NCBI GenBank assembly: GCA_943912335.1
Contig: CALTUD010000020.1
Location: forward strand, 1-64,000
Reading direction: 5' to 3'
Origin: an uncultured Acetobacteraceae bacterium
GTDB lineage: Bacteria; Pseudomonadota; Alphaproteobacteria; Acetobacterales; Acetobacteraceae
DNA length: 64,000 bases
The translations under genes and the position numbers were made by a program. Of the stretch, positions 1-8,711 are shown in pieces (position 1 is the first letter of the stretch; every line of letters starts with the position of its first letter). The notes beneath the pieces are model-generated. The model made no database searches and was not told the origin of the DNA. It saw only the letters and a program-made list of their open reading frames with translations.

Positions 1-1
1 C

Positions 2-127
2 AACGTCATCGAGCGCACGTTCTCGCGCCTCAAAGACTACCGACGCATCGCCACCCGCTACGACAAACTCGCCGTCACATACGATGCCGCCGTCTGCCTC
101 GTCTCAACCGTCATCTGGTGGTTGTGA
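2..127 (+). CDS. IS5-family transposase, C-terminal end (cut by window edge)
   Basis: The frame is open from the first bases of the window and ends in WWL-stop, giving 41 residues. The stretch ERTFSRLKDYRRIATRYDKL is the typical C-terminal DDE-domain end of IS5-family (IS4/IS5 superfamily) transposases, in which the E of the ERxFxRLK motif is the last catalytic acidic residue. The rest of the element lies outside the window, so it is not known whether it is intact. It is a different subgroup from the decayed element that follows on the other strand. It marks the left part of the island as a place of repeated insertion. Confidence 0.8.
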   Translation, partial: NVIERTFSRLKDYRRIATRYDKLAVTYDAAVCLVSTVIWWL

Positions 128-354
128 GTCCAGAGCCTAGTCTATTTGTTCGGTAGCCGGTCCATCAACGGATTGTGTGAAGCCAATCTTGAGGACACTT
201 TTGCGGAATGGGATCGGACGCTTGTCGTCTCGTTATCATTGCTCTTCGTCAGCCCGGTATTTGGCAGTTATGAGCCGGGACGAGGATGCCGCGTTACGGT
301 TTGCGACCTAATTGTTACTAATCAGATCGGTTCGTTACCTGCAAACGTAATCCT
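128..354. other. No gene recognised (between two IS remnants)
   Basis: A stretch of about 230 bases that lies between the end of the first transposase and the decayed second one. It carries no reading frame with recognisable protein similarity and has a more even base composition than the main chromosome. It probably includes the right end of the first element, whose terminal repeat I could not delimit. Confidence 0.5.
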
Positions 355-1153
355 GGGTCCTGTTAGCGTCTGAGCCAATCCATGGTGGCTGCGAGAGAGA
401 GCACGCCCATGTAGGAGCGGACGGCTTTTTCGTAACGGGTGGTGACAGCACTGCATTCCTTCACTCGCGCCCACAACCATTTGATCTGATTGAGGTGGAT
501 GTAAATCCAGTCCCGGCAGGCGTCCAAGGCCTTGCTACGCTTAGGCTGAATGGTAGGCTTGGCACCCAACTTCCGGATGTGGTTGCGGAATGTGTGGCTG
601 CTGTAGCCGCAGTCGGCCACGACCCATCCCGGCATACCGGGAAGCCGATCAAGCAGGGCAATGGCATGCGGCATTTCATGAAGCTTGGCCTGCGGCCAGG
701 ATGAATGCGACAGCGCGGCCGATGGTGTCGTGGATCACGCATGCCTTGGTTCCATAGCCGCCACGTAAGCCTCCAAGCGCTTCACGATGGTCTCCGGTGT
801 GTTTGAGTGCAGGTCTTCTGGCCACGCTCGCCTTGCGGGCACGGATGTTTGTGCCATCGAGGAACGTCATCCCGAGGTACACGCCTTGCTCCTACATCAG
901 GGCCAGCGGGCGATCCCACACGCCCAAGCGTGCCCAACGAATGAAGGTCTGGGCTGCCATCCATCAAGGTCCATATCCGGCGGGCAAGTTGCGCCACCTT
1001 GCACCGTTGTAATGTCGCTACGAGATCGCGCCCACCGTGCGGCGCAGATGGCTTGTTGGCACCTTGGCGTGAGGTCGCACTGCTTCCACCGGAGGTTCAA
1101 GCACCGCCCATTGCGCGTCCGTCAACATTGAAGCCATCCTGCTCAAAACAGGG
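355..1153 (-). mobile_element. Decayed IS5-family insertion sequence
   Basis: The element contains the broken transposase at 363-1137. A tentative imperfect terminal inverted repeat can be drawn: GGGTCCTGTTAG on the left (from about 355) against GGATCCCTGTTTTG read inward from the right (from about 1153). The match is short, so the ends are provisional. No target duplication could be confirmed. It lies directly downstream of the metallo-hydrolase gene that ends at 1207. Confidence 0.5.
363..1137 (-). pseudogene. IS5-family transposase pseudogene
   Basis: Read leftward from the start MASMLTDAQWAVLEP at 1137, the pieces of a single IS5-type transposase appear in order but in changing frames. 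They are the N-terminal helix-turn-helix, a middle stretch ending QTFIRWARLGVWDR, then VYLGMTFLDGTNIRA with the first catalytic D, GWVVADCGYSS with the second D, and the C-terminal WLWARVKECSAVTTRYEK. There is a premature TAG at 892-894, a loss of frame near 1015, and another near 675. In this family the last catalytic residue is usually E in an ERLWARLKE context; here it reads K-W-L-W-A-R. The gene cannot make an active transposase. Confidence 0.85.
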
Positions 1154-1206
1154 ATCCAAAACCAAACCTGAGTTCGGATGCGAAGAAGACCTACAAAATA
1201 ATTCAA

Positions 1207-2283
1207 TTAGATTGCTGGCAGGACAATGGAAAGGCGGCCTGGTTCGCGATCGTTGCAATACAGTACTTCGTAGCCGAACCGATATTTGAGATGCCGGTCA
1301 TCCCAGCGCTCGGTCTTGCTCGTCCTGTAGTTGAAGGCCAGCGTCCTACTGCCGCCGGGAGAGGCGACGACTTTGGCAACGGCGTGGTCATCAGGGTGAT
1401 CGTGACGGCTACCATCGGTCGAGAACGCATAGTAAGACGCAGAAACCATCTGCAGCAAGGCGTTTGTCGTGTTTGCATGCGCGCCGTGATGGGAAATTTT
1501 CATCACGTCAAACCTCACCGTTGAGTAATCTGGTAGCGCGAGTCCTGCGAGCGATTCTGCGAGGTCACTCGGGTGACAGTCGCCTGTCAGTAAGAGTCGG
1601 CGGCCGAACGCCTCTAATATTAGACCTATACTACTTCCGTTCGGTTTTGCAACGTCTTCCGCGCATGTAGCTTCGGCAAGCCTGGCAATGTCCAATCGTT
1701 CGCTCCCGAAACGCTCGACGCCCTGCGGCGGAGGGAGCGCCTCGCGGGCCTCCGCCACTCTCCAGGCCGCGGCCCACGGCCCGAGCATCAGAGCCAGTTT
1801 GGTTCTGGCGGGCGTGACAACGGTCACTGCGAAATCTCCCACCCGAAGACCAGGCGGCGAAGCCTCTCTGTGTATTGGGCCTCCTTTGAAATGCTCGTTC
1901 ACGGGGAGTTTCAGGCGCACAATGTGGCCTGTAAGGTCGTCTGCCTGAGCAACGCTATAGGATTCCAGGTTCGGGGCCGATACTTGTGCAGCCATGATCT
2001 GCTCATGGCCATTAAACCAAATCCCACCAAGCCTGAACCCAGGTTCCGGGTCGCCAAGCAGCTTAAGAATGCCGCCAATATGGTCCGCGTCGACGTGGGT
2101 GACAACGAGGAGGTCGACGATACCATCCGGTCCGACTAAACCCTGGATGATCGGTTTCAACTTTTCGTAGGCACCGTCCCGGCCGCCGTCTACGACGATC
2201 GTGGTTGAGGGTTTTCCCGAGGCCATGAGCGCTTGCACTACCAGGCAGTCACCGTCCCCAGCGGGGAGCATGTGAAATATCAC
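1207..2283 (-). CDS. ComEC/Rec2-like metallo-beta-lactamase-fold hydrolase
   Basis: A 358-residue protein with the metal-binding signature of the metallo-beta-lactamase fold: HVDADH at residues 63-68 (HxDxDH), TGDC with D235, and SHHG with H265-H266. The SHHG signature and the order of motifs resemble the stand-alone relatives of the ComEC C-terminal domain, which are usually proposed to be nucleases or phosphodiesterases. There are no membrane segments and no signal peptide, so it should be cytoplasmic. The start chosen is a GTG 8 nt after the preceding stop; an ATG four codons further in is an alternative. It is the last gene of a leftward three-gene operon behind the caspase-like protein. 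Its substrate cannot be read from the sequence; nucleic acid or a nucleotide is the most likely guess. Confidence 0.8.
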   Translation of the reverse strand: MIFHMLPAGDGDCLVVQALMASGKPSTTIVVDGGRDGAYEKLKPIIQGLVGPDGIVDLLVVTHVDADHIGGILKLLGDPEPGFRLGGIWFNGHEQIMAAQVSAPNLESYSVAQADDLTGHIVRLKLPVNEHFKGGPIHREASPPGLRVGDFAVTVVTPARTKLALMLGPWAAAWRVAEAREALPPPQGVERFGSERLDIARLAEATCAEDVAKPNGSSIGLILEAFGRRLLLTGDCHPSDLAESLAGLALPDYSTVRFDVMKISHHGAHANTTNALLQMVSASYYAFSTDGSRHDHPDDHAVAKVVASPGGSRTLAFNYRTSKTERWDDRHLKYRFGYEVLYCNDREPGRLSIVLPAI

Positions 2284-2291
2284 CGATTCGG

Positions 2292-3419
2292 TCAGAGCTT
2301 GACCGTCGTGAACGTCTCGGAGGGGACCGTTCTAGCGGCGAGCGAGCGCACCAGTTTAGCCGACTGCTCGTGAGCAGCTTTTTCCGCCGCAAGCATTGTC
2401 AGCCCTTCGGCAAGAAGTCTAATGCCAAGGGAATAGTACGGGACGCCGGACTTCACAGCTTGTTCGAACAGCTCACCGGCGATCGTCCACCCCTGGTCGC
2501 TTTGCGCTGTCACCAGCGCATGCCACCCGAGAATGACGCTGACGTCGGGAAACCGCTGGGACAAGCCAACCATCGGCTCAAGACTACTAACCCATGAATG
2601 GTCGGAAAAATCGTCGCGAACGGCATAGGCGAACGCACAGATTGCAAGCGGACTTTTGATGCTCCGGCCGTCTGGCTCCTCGCTGCTGTAGTCGGCGTAT
2701 GTGGCTGCGGCATAGCGGCGCGCCGCCTCCGCATCGCCGATGGCGAGCATGTCTGCCATCATGCCCATCTCCGGCTCCTCGACGGCAACGAAAGGTAAAC
2801 CGTCTGGCCCCGACCGGAGCAAGGCATGTCCGGTCTCGCCGCCATGAATCGGAAGGCTTGAAAGAAACCAGCCGTCGGCTGCCCAATACACTAGCCAGTT
2901 GCGGTCTCCCTTCTCGATATGCTGAACAGGCAGATCCTTTCCCCTGTCAGGAGGGCGGGCATCGGAAAGTAATCCCGCCTTTGTCCTGATCTCGGAGCGG
3001 GTGCAAAGCGCCGTCCAGGTTGAGCTACCCTCGTCGAGGGAGAGCACCTTGTATGGTGGCCCGCTTGACTGAGACCGGCTCGACTTCCGAAACATTCCAC
3101 CGGCCGAAGGCTGGGAGAAGTCCCTGACTGCAGATTGTATTCGACGCCGCTTTTTCGGGACGCGAAGCAGAACCTCGCTGACACCCGAACTCCCGACAGA
3201 ACATAGTTGCCTAGTCGTGCTTCCGTCGCGCCAACAGGCTTCTATATAATATTTTCCCGCTTCGGCCTCGATCGTCCTGGGGCGCTCGTCTAAGAGCCGG
3301 AGGTCTATCGCACAATCGTCGGTAACGATACCGTCAGCGTTCGCAATCCGCCGGATCCGCGCGGACAGCCGATCCGCCCCGCTGCCTCGCTCAAAACTGA
3401 CCGTGAGCTTATGCGTCAC
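2292..3419 (-). CDS. Uncharacterised protein coupled to caspase-like gene
   Basis: A 375-residue protein that I do not recognise. Residues 1-95 look like a beta-rich domain ending in a basic patch (PKKRRRIQ), residues 95-150 are low in hydrophobics and rich in Ser/Arg, and the last 150 residues (from EMGMMADMLAIGDAEAARRYAAA on) are mostly helical with alternating small residues, like TPR-type or other helical repeats. There are no membrane segments. The GTG start overlaps the caspase stop codon by 4 nt (GTGA), so the two proteins are translationally coupled and probably made in fixed ratio. A role as adaptor, regulator or substrate of the protease is an inference from that coupling only. Confidence 0.7.
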   Translation of the reverse strand: MTHKLTVSFERGSGADRLSARIRRIANADGIVTDDCAIDLRLLDERPRTIEAEAGKYYIEACWRDGSTTRQLCSVGSSGVSEVLLRVPKKRRRIQSAVRDFSQPSAGGMFRKSSRSQSSGPPYKVLSLDEGSSTWTALCTRSEIRTKAGLLSDARPPDRGKDLPVQHIEKGDRNWLVYWAADGWFLSSLPIHGGETGHALLRSGPDGLPFVAVEEPEMGMMADMLAIGDAEAARRYAAATYADYSSEEPDGRSIKSPLAICAFAYAVRDDFSDHSWVSSLEPMVGLSQRFPDVSVILGWHALVTAQSDQGWTIAGELFEQAVKSGVPYYSLGIRLLAEGLTMLAAEKAAHEQSAKLVRSLAARTVPSETFTTVKL

Positions 3420-4591
3420 ACGATGGTCCCCTTGGCCATATCAAGGATGATATCAATAAATGGTGGGTAAACATAGACTCCGTGGCACTCAAAGGGCTTG
3501 AAGCTAGGTAGCTGGCATTGCAAGGCTGAAAGCCTGTAGTCACCGGGGTTAAGTAGCACGCGCCAATAGTCGACAGTCAGTTCAGCCTGTCCGTCGAAGG
3601 CGATGGGACTCGCGACAAGTTCCCCAGTCGGATGGATCTCGATCTTAGCAGACGACAGGTGGGAGGTAGGCTCGCAGGATACGACGACGGGGACCCGGGG
3701 TTGCGACGGGAGTAGATGAAATCTGATGTCCTGCCCATCCATCTGGCAAGCTTGTTCCCTTACGAAGCGGTTCATGTGTCCAAGCACGTTTCGCGTACTG
3801 ATCCACCAGCCGTTCTTCCTCTCCGCGGCGGTCGCGCAGGCATCAAGAAAGGCGGAGGCGAACCTTGATATGGCGCCTGCGGTCCCAAACGCCGCCATAG
3901 ACGGTGCGGTTGCGATAAGAGAGCAGCACTCTACCGGAACGAGGGGCAAGGTCCCCGGGCGCCAAGTAAGGAAGGGCGTTGCGGCTGCCCCGCTGTCAAG
4001 AAGGTTGTTGTCCTCCACTCTGCAAGCGTCGAAGAGGAACAGCTGGTGGCGGGGGCCGAGATATCGCATCGCATTTACGACGCTCGCCCGTTCGAAAGCG
4101 CCCGCAAGATGGTCGTTCGCTTCCTGGCCGAACGAGCGTGCTAGCAGGCAGTCCCTCTGACCCGCAGATATGCCATGCCCGCAGAAGTAGAAAACCGATC
4201 CATTCTCCGAATGCGCACCGGACCGTGCCGCCCACTCCTTTACACATCTTCGTAAGTCTTCGGCGTTCCCGGAGGGAACGACGTACTGAACACCAGTCTT
4301 TGGATTACGATACGTGTAAGCTTCACCTTCGGACACCACCAAGGATACGGTGGAGAGTGGCCTGTCCGGATTATTGTACTCCTTTATCAACCAGTCGGCC
4401 ACTGCCGCGGCGGATCGAGGTGGCGATGTTATGTCTATGAGTATGGAGGTCGCTGAGATGTCGCGTCCCCATGGGTAGGTCCCGATTCCAATGACGATGG
4501 CGTGCGTGACCGCCTGCCCTTCGGCATGCTCCACGACATGGACCAGTTCGTTCGTTCGCGCCAGTTCATCCACTCGCGGGGGTATTTCCAC
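3416..4591 (-). CDS. Caspase-fold (peptidase C14 type) cysteine protease
   Basis: A 391-residue protein with a complete caspase-type catalytic core. It starts with the first core strand HAIVIGIGTYPW (30-41), then a helix RSAAAVADWLI, then FYFCGHG with the catalytic His139, and finally FLFDACR with the catalytic Cys190. The spacing and the [YF]-F-x-GHG / DACR pair are those of bacterial caspase homologues. After about residue 300 a beta-rich domain (VPVVVSCEPTSHL to the end) follows, which may be a regulatory or recognition module. There is no signal peptide. It is the first gene of the leftward operon, starts with GTG, and is separated by 85 bp from the divergent AAA+ gene. Caspase-fold proteins in bacteria are often effectors of regulated-death or defence systems; that role is inferred here from the neighbours. 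Confidence 0.85.
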   Translation of the reverse strand: MEIPPRVDELARTNELVHVVEHAEGQAVTHAIVIGIGTYPWGRDISATSILIDITSPPRSAAAVADWLIKEYNNPDRPLSTVSLVVSEGEAYTYRNPKTGVQYVVPSGNAEDLRRCVKEWAARSGAHSENGSVFYFCGHGISAGQRDCLLARSFGQEANDHLAGAFERASVVNAMRYLGPRHQLFLFDACRVEDNNLLDSGAAATPFLTWRPGTLPLVPVECCSLIATAPSMAAFGTAGAISRFASAFLDACATAAERKNGWWISTRNVLGHMNRFVREQACQMDGQDIRFHLLPSQPRVPVVVSCEPTSHLSSAKIEIHPTGELVASPIAFDGQAELTVDYWRVLLNPGDYRLSALQCQLPSFKPFECHGVYVYPPFIDIILDMAKGTIV

Positions 4592-4676
4592 GTCTAGTAA
4601 TTTGGGTCAACCTTGCGCTCAGCCGCGACGAACCCGATAAAGAGTTGTCCCTAGAACACCAAGCCTAAAGGCGCCT
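4592..4676. promoter_or_regulatory. Divergent promoter region of the protease/ATPase island
   Basis: Only 85 bp separate the start codons of the caspase gene (leftward) and the AAA+ gene (rightward), so the promoters of both operons must lie here or overlap the coding ends. The region is richer in A/T than the genes around it. I could not assign -35 and -10 boxes with confidence. Shared control of the two operons is plausible. Confidence 0.5.
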
Positions 4677-5768
4677 ATGCCCCGTCTAGACCTCGTTCTG
4701 GCACTGATTCGCGCCGGATCGAGCGGCGACGTCGACGGCGTGCGTTCTGCTGCTGAGGCGATTGCCAACGAAGAAGCAGGTCGCGGGCATAGCAACGCCG
4801 CTGGGAGGGTTCGTAGTGCTATCGCCCCGGTCGCGCCTAGCATAGAGCCTTTGCGGCCTGAAATTTCCACCAGAGATCTTCTCGTCGAACTCCCCACTCA
4901 GTGCGGCCTCGGCGATCTTACGCTTGAAGACAAAGTCAGAACAGAGTTGTCGGCTCTCGTGCGGGAACAACGAAATGCGGACAAGCTCGCCGCCGCCGGA
5001 TTCAGTCCGCGCCATAAAGTCCTGCTCTCGGGTCCTCCTGGAAATGGCAAGACCTCGGTGGCGGAAGCGCTCGCCCACGAACTGGGCATATCGTTGAACG
5101 TCGTGAGCTACGGGGGACTGGTAGGATCGCTACTCGGTGAGACGATACGACGAACCGAACTTTTATTCGTCAAGGCAGCCGTGAAACCATGCGTGCTTTT
5201 CTTCGACGAGTTCGAGGCCGTAGGCAAGGAACGCGGTGACCGCCAGGAGACGGGTGAGATGAAGAGGGCCCTTGCATCGATGCTCATGCGGATCGACATG
5301 CTTAATCCGGCGGTCGTGTTGGTCGCCGCCACCAATCATCCCGAAATGCTCGATCGCGCAGTGTGGCGCAGATTCGAGGTCAAGCTTGTCTTAAATGGGC
5401 CGGACCGTTTCCAGGCGGGCAGATTCCTGATGCGGAAGCTCCGTCTTTCCCCGGACGCCAGAATAGTGGCCTTGCTCGGCCGGTGCTTCCCTTCTGCATC
5501 GTATGCCGAGCTGGAGGACTTTGCATTGGACACCAGACGACGCGCAGTGCTTGACGCGATCGACGTGTCAGAGGCGCTACGACTGCAGGCACTATCACGT
5601 TTCCCCGAGATCGGCTGGTCCTTGAATGACGATAGACTCGACAAAGCCCTTACTCCGCCTGGCGCCTCCGATGATGGCGGACAGGCTTCCCGGAAAAAGA
5701 AGAGGGATGCCAGGGCTCCGGAAGTTTCCCGGAAGCGAGCAGCGGGAGCGGTTCGGTCCACAGTTTGA
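4677..5768 (+). CDS. AAA+ ATPase paired with S8 protease
   Basis: A 363-residue protein with one AAA+ module: an N-terminal helical region (1-105), Walker A GPPGNGKT at 119-126, Walker B VLFFDEFE at 173-180, sensor-1 Asn220 in VAATNH, and an arginine-finger pair RRF at 231-233. The motif set resembles the FtsH/p97-like classical clade. The C-terminus (from about 325) is a disordered basic tail rich in Lys/Arg. The start ATG has AAGG seven bases upstream. Its last 143 nt are also read, in another frame, as the beginning of the subtilase gene. Small AAA+ ATPases directly upstream of S8 peptidases are a recurring bacterial gene pair; the ATPase probably controls or remodels targets for the protease. 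Confidence 0.85.
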   Translation: MPRLDLVLALIRAGSSGDVDGVRSAAEAIANEEAGRGHSNAAGRVRSAIAPVAPSIEPLRPEISTRDLLVELPTQCGLGDLTLEDKVRTELSALVREQRNADKLAAAGFSPRHKVLLSGPPGNGKTSVAEALAHELGISLNVVSYGGLVGSLLGETIRRTELLFVKAAVKPCVLFFDEFEAVGKERGDRQETGEMKRALASMLMRIDMLNPAVVLVAATNHPEMLDRAVWRRFEVKLVLNGPDRFQAGRFLMRKLRLSPDARIVALLGRCFPSASYAELEDFALDTRRRAVLDAIDVSEALRLQALSRFPEIGWSLNDDRLDKALTPPGASDDGGQASRKKKRDARAPEVSRKRAAGAVRSTV

Positions 5769-8211
5769 CGGATTGTCCAGGTTCCTGGCCGACCCTTCCT
5801 CACGGGCGGAACTTAGGCGCGACCCAACATCTCTCCTGCCCGAAACCCTTCTCGTGTTCACTGTCAGTGGCGAGATTGGGAACCTAACCAAAGCGCTTAG
5901 CGCAATACCAGGACTGGACCTGGTCGGGGAAGATATCGACGAGCAGGCCGACAATGCGGAGCCCGACGAGGGAGAGAGTTTTCTCTACCTTATGGTTCCT
6001 AGCCAGGAAGCTCTGGCTGAAATTGAGCGGTTGTGGAGGAGGTGGGAAGACGGCGACCGGTTCCCTGGTTCAGCACCCATCCGGACCCTTTTCGAGTGTC
6101 TCAGATCGATTCGGCGCTGGAGTGCGCAGGACCGCATCTCTGAAACCGACGCGCGCGCCTTGGCGGAAATTGCCACGAACGCCCCGGAAGCTCCGATTGC
6201 AGTAGAGATCGAGCTAGTATTTCGCGAGTCGTCCGTCCGCGCAGATGCCGCGAGGGCATCCGTATGCGCTGCGGTTGTCGAGGCGGGAGGACGGATCCTC
6301 CATGAAGTCCGGCATGCCGAGTTTCTTTCGGACGCCCTCCTGGCGGAACTGCCTGCAGGAGAGGTTCTAGCAATTGCCCAGAAATCCGAGGCCTCTCTCG
6401 CTGGGCTAGAGGCGATCATGTCGATCGGTCCGCAGGCTTCGATTTCCATTCGCGCCGATCGGGGCGACGCTGATGCCGTCGCCGTCCCGGCGGAGCGTCC
6501 GTCGCGCGAGCCAATCGCGGCGCTTTTGGATGCGGTCCCGTCGTTGGACCATGAGCTCCTTGTCGGGAGGATGCATCTAGATGATCCGGCCGGGCTCGAC
6601 AGCCTCTCAGTGGGTTTCCGCGTCCATGGCACCGCGATGGCGTCGATTATTGTTCATGGAGATTTGACTGAAGGCGGCCCACCAATCAGCCGCCCGCTCT
6701 ATGTCCGACCCGTAATGTATGCGTCTCGGGAAGGTAGCGGAGAAGAGGTCTTTCCGAACGACCGCCTTCTCGTGGACGATTTTTACGACGCGGTGGTCAG
6801 GATGAAGATCGGGATCAATGGCGAACAGCCGTCTGCTCCGAGCGTGGTCGTCGTCAACGTGTCCCTCGGTGACAACCGACGTCGTTTTGCCGGAAGGATG
6901 TCGCGCTGGGCCCGGGCAATCGACGACTTGGCTTGGCGCTACGGCCTCCTTTTCGTAGTCAGCGCAGGGAACCTCGACGTCGAAGGACTCGACGATTTAG
7001 CGCTAGCCCCCTTCGCGGATGCAGCGGCTTTTGCAGCGTCTGATGCAGATGGACGGGAGCGGGCGATCCTGGCAGGCATCGCCGCTGCGATCCGCAACCG
7101 AAGTCTTCTTGCTCCGGCGGACTCTATAAACGCTCTTACCGTGGGTGCGGCTAATTGCGACGGAGCCGCAGACGCTGCCGAAGCCAAAGACGGTGTTCTG
7201 CCTTACCTTGTTAAAGGTTCGCTGCCCAATCCAAGTTCAGCGCCCGGCCTTGGTTACGGACGCGGCATCAAACCAGACATACTGATGTCGGGTGGCCAGG
7301 AGCTCGTCTTGCCTCTTGCCGGTTCCGGTAGCCTATCAGTCCGTCCTGTTCCGATCGAGCGCCCTTTTGGACTGAAAGCTGCGCAGCCGCGATACTCTCT
7401 GGGTGATCCGAACGTCGAGGCGGGCTACGTCGGACAGACAAGCTCCGCCGCTGCGTTGGCCACCCGTACTGCCCATCGGCTCCACGACGTGCTCCAGACT
7501 GCATATGGGTCAGCATTTCTCGGCTTGCCAGGGAAGCAGCGCGCCCTGCTCCTTAAAGCGCTTCTCGTGCATCGGGCCCGATGGACAACGGCAGCTTCAA
7601 AAATCGATGAAGCATTCGGTCAAGATCTTAATTGGCAAAAGAAACGAGCGAACACCACTCGAATGCTTGGCTACGGCGTGGTAGATCATAACGATGTACT
7701 GTATTGTGTCTCCAACCGGGCGACGGCCTGGGCAGTTGGAGAGGTGCGAAAACTTGGCGCAGCGATCGTCTCGCTGCCGCTTCCCGCGTGCCTGTCGGGA
7801 CAAGCTGTTTCAAAATCGATCGCAGTAACTCTCGTATGGTTCTCTCCGACCGCGCCCGAACGGCGAAGCTACAAGACAACACGTCTTATAGTTGCTGACC
7901 CGCATGGGGACGATCTTGGGCGCCTGGGCCTAAACAAACATGACATGCAGCCTGACGTGAACGCTACCCGGCGAGGGACAGTAGCCCACCGGGTGTACAG
8001 AGGCGATGGAGCAGCCGCATTCGTTGCCAATGACAGGATCGAGTTCCGTGTTCAGCGGGAAAGAGAAGCGCGTGTTGAAGCTGAGGAAACTCTTTCGTTC
8101 GCAGTCGCAATCACAATTGAGACGGAAGCCGACCTCCCAATCTACGAAGAAGTTGCGGTAAGCCTACCAATCAGACCGGCCGTCGCTATCAGGCCATCCG
8201 TGCAAATCTGA
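5626..8211 (+). CDS. Subtilisin-like S8 family serine protease
   Basis: An 861-residue protein with a complete subtilase catalytic set: Asp302 in LLDAVPSLDH, His334 in VHGTAMAS, the oxyanion Asn449 in SAGN, and Ser606 in QTSSAAAL (the usual first G of GTS is Q). Residues 1-290 form an N-terminal region; PLLRLAPP at 8-15 matches the extreme N-terminus typical of the ATPase-linked S8 family, which supports the early ATG at 5626 although it lies 143 nt inside the AAA+ gene and lacks a strong ribosome-binding site. An ATG at 5707 is the fallback start. After about residue 640 a beta-rich C-terminal domain follows. There is no secretion signal, so it should act in the cytoplasm, like the caspase encoded on the other side of the promoter region. 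Confidence 0.85.
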   Translation: MTIDSTKPLLRLAPPMMADRLPGKRRGMPGLRKFPGSEQRERFGPQFDGLSRFLADPSSRAELRRDPTSLLPETLLVFTVSGEIGNLTKALSAIPGLDLVGEDIDEQADNAEPDEGESFLYLMVPSQEALAEIERLWRRWEDGDRFPGSAPIRTLFECLRSIRRWSAQDRISETDARALAEIATNAPEAPIAVEIELVFRESSVRADAARASVCAAVVEAGGRILHEVRHAEFLSDALLAELPAGEVLAIAQKSEASLAGLEAIMSIGPQASISIRADRGDADAVAVPAERPSREPIAALLDAVPSLDHELLVGRMHLDDPAGLDSLSVGFRVHGTAMASIIVHGDLTEGGPPISRPLYVRPVMYASREGSGEEVFPNDRLLVDDFYDAVVRMKIGINGEQPSAPSVVVVNVSLGDNRRRFAGRMSRWARAIDDLAWRYGLLFVVSAGNLDVEGLDDLALAPFADAAAFAASDADGRERAILAGIAAAIRNRSLLAPADSINALTVGAANCDGAADAAEAKDGVLPYLVKGSLPNPSSAPGLGYGRGIKPDILMSGGQELVLPLAGSGSLSVRPVPIERPFGLKAAQPRYSLGDPNVEAGYVGQTSSAAALATRTAHRLHDVLQTAYGSAFLGLPGKQRALLLKALLVHRARWTTAASKIDEAFGQDLNWQKKRANTTRMLGYGVVDHNDVLYCVSNRATAWAVGEVRKLGAAIVSLPLPACLSGQAVSKSIAVTLVWFSPTAPERRSYKTTRLIVADPHGDDLGRLGLNKHDMQPDVNATRRGTVAHRVYRGDGAAAFVANDRIEFRVQREREARVEAEETLSFAVAITIETEADLPIYEEVAVSLPIRPAVAIRPSVQI

Positions 8212-8280
8212 GTGCTGCCGTCTACGGAATTGCGTTATCAAAACAAGCAATAAGGGCAATCTAGCGCCCGTGAGCAGAGC

Positions 8281-8690
8281 GTGACGGTTTGGAATTTGGT
8301 GGATTCAACGCTGCCATTCAAGGCGGTGCTGAACGATCGGATCGGTACCACGGATGCGGAGTGGGCACTGATCGGGCCGCTACTTCCTGCCGAACGGGGT
8401 GGCGGCTGTCGTCCCGCCGATGACAACCGGCCCTTCTTCGAGGGCATGATGTGGATGGCCAGGACCGGAGCGCAGTGGCGATTGCCTTCCATCGGAGTAT
8501 GGCAAATGGAAGAGAATGTGCCGCCGCTACCGTCGCTGGGTCGAAACCGGCTTATTGAATGCCCAGCTTGAAACACCGGCTGATCTGGCTGTCCGTGACC
8601 AATCAGCCGATATGATCGACAGCACGGTGGTGCGCGCCCACTACTGCGCCGCAGCGATCAAAAAAGAGCTGAGCCGTTCGGCGCGCTTGG
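8281..8690 (+). pseudogene. IS5-family transposase remnant, frameshifted and truncated
   Basis: The first part (AEWALIGPLLPAERGGG, then FFEGMMWMARTGAQWR) is the N-terminus of an IS5-family transposase. At about 8480 one base too many shifts the frame, and the protein continues in the next frame as EYGKWKRMCRRYRRWVET and MIDSTVVRAHYCAAAIKKEL, containing the first catalytic Asp. Similarity stops at about 8690, where unrelated sequence begins, so the second half is missing. Some IS5 relatives use two overlapping frames for programmed frameshifting, but with the C-terminal half gone this copy is dead in any case. It marks the right flank of the protease island. Confidence 0.8.
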
Positions 8691-8711
8691 CTTACCTCGG
8701 CGGCTCGAACG

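Noticed and set aside
8281..8690. Programmed frameshifting in the IS5-type gene
   Set aside because: Some relatives use two overlapping frames, but the second half of this gene is missing and there is no clear slippery site, so decay explains it.
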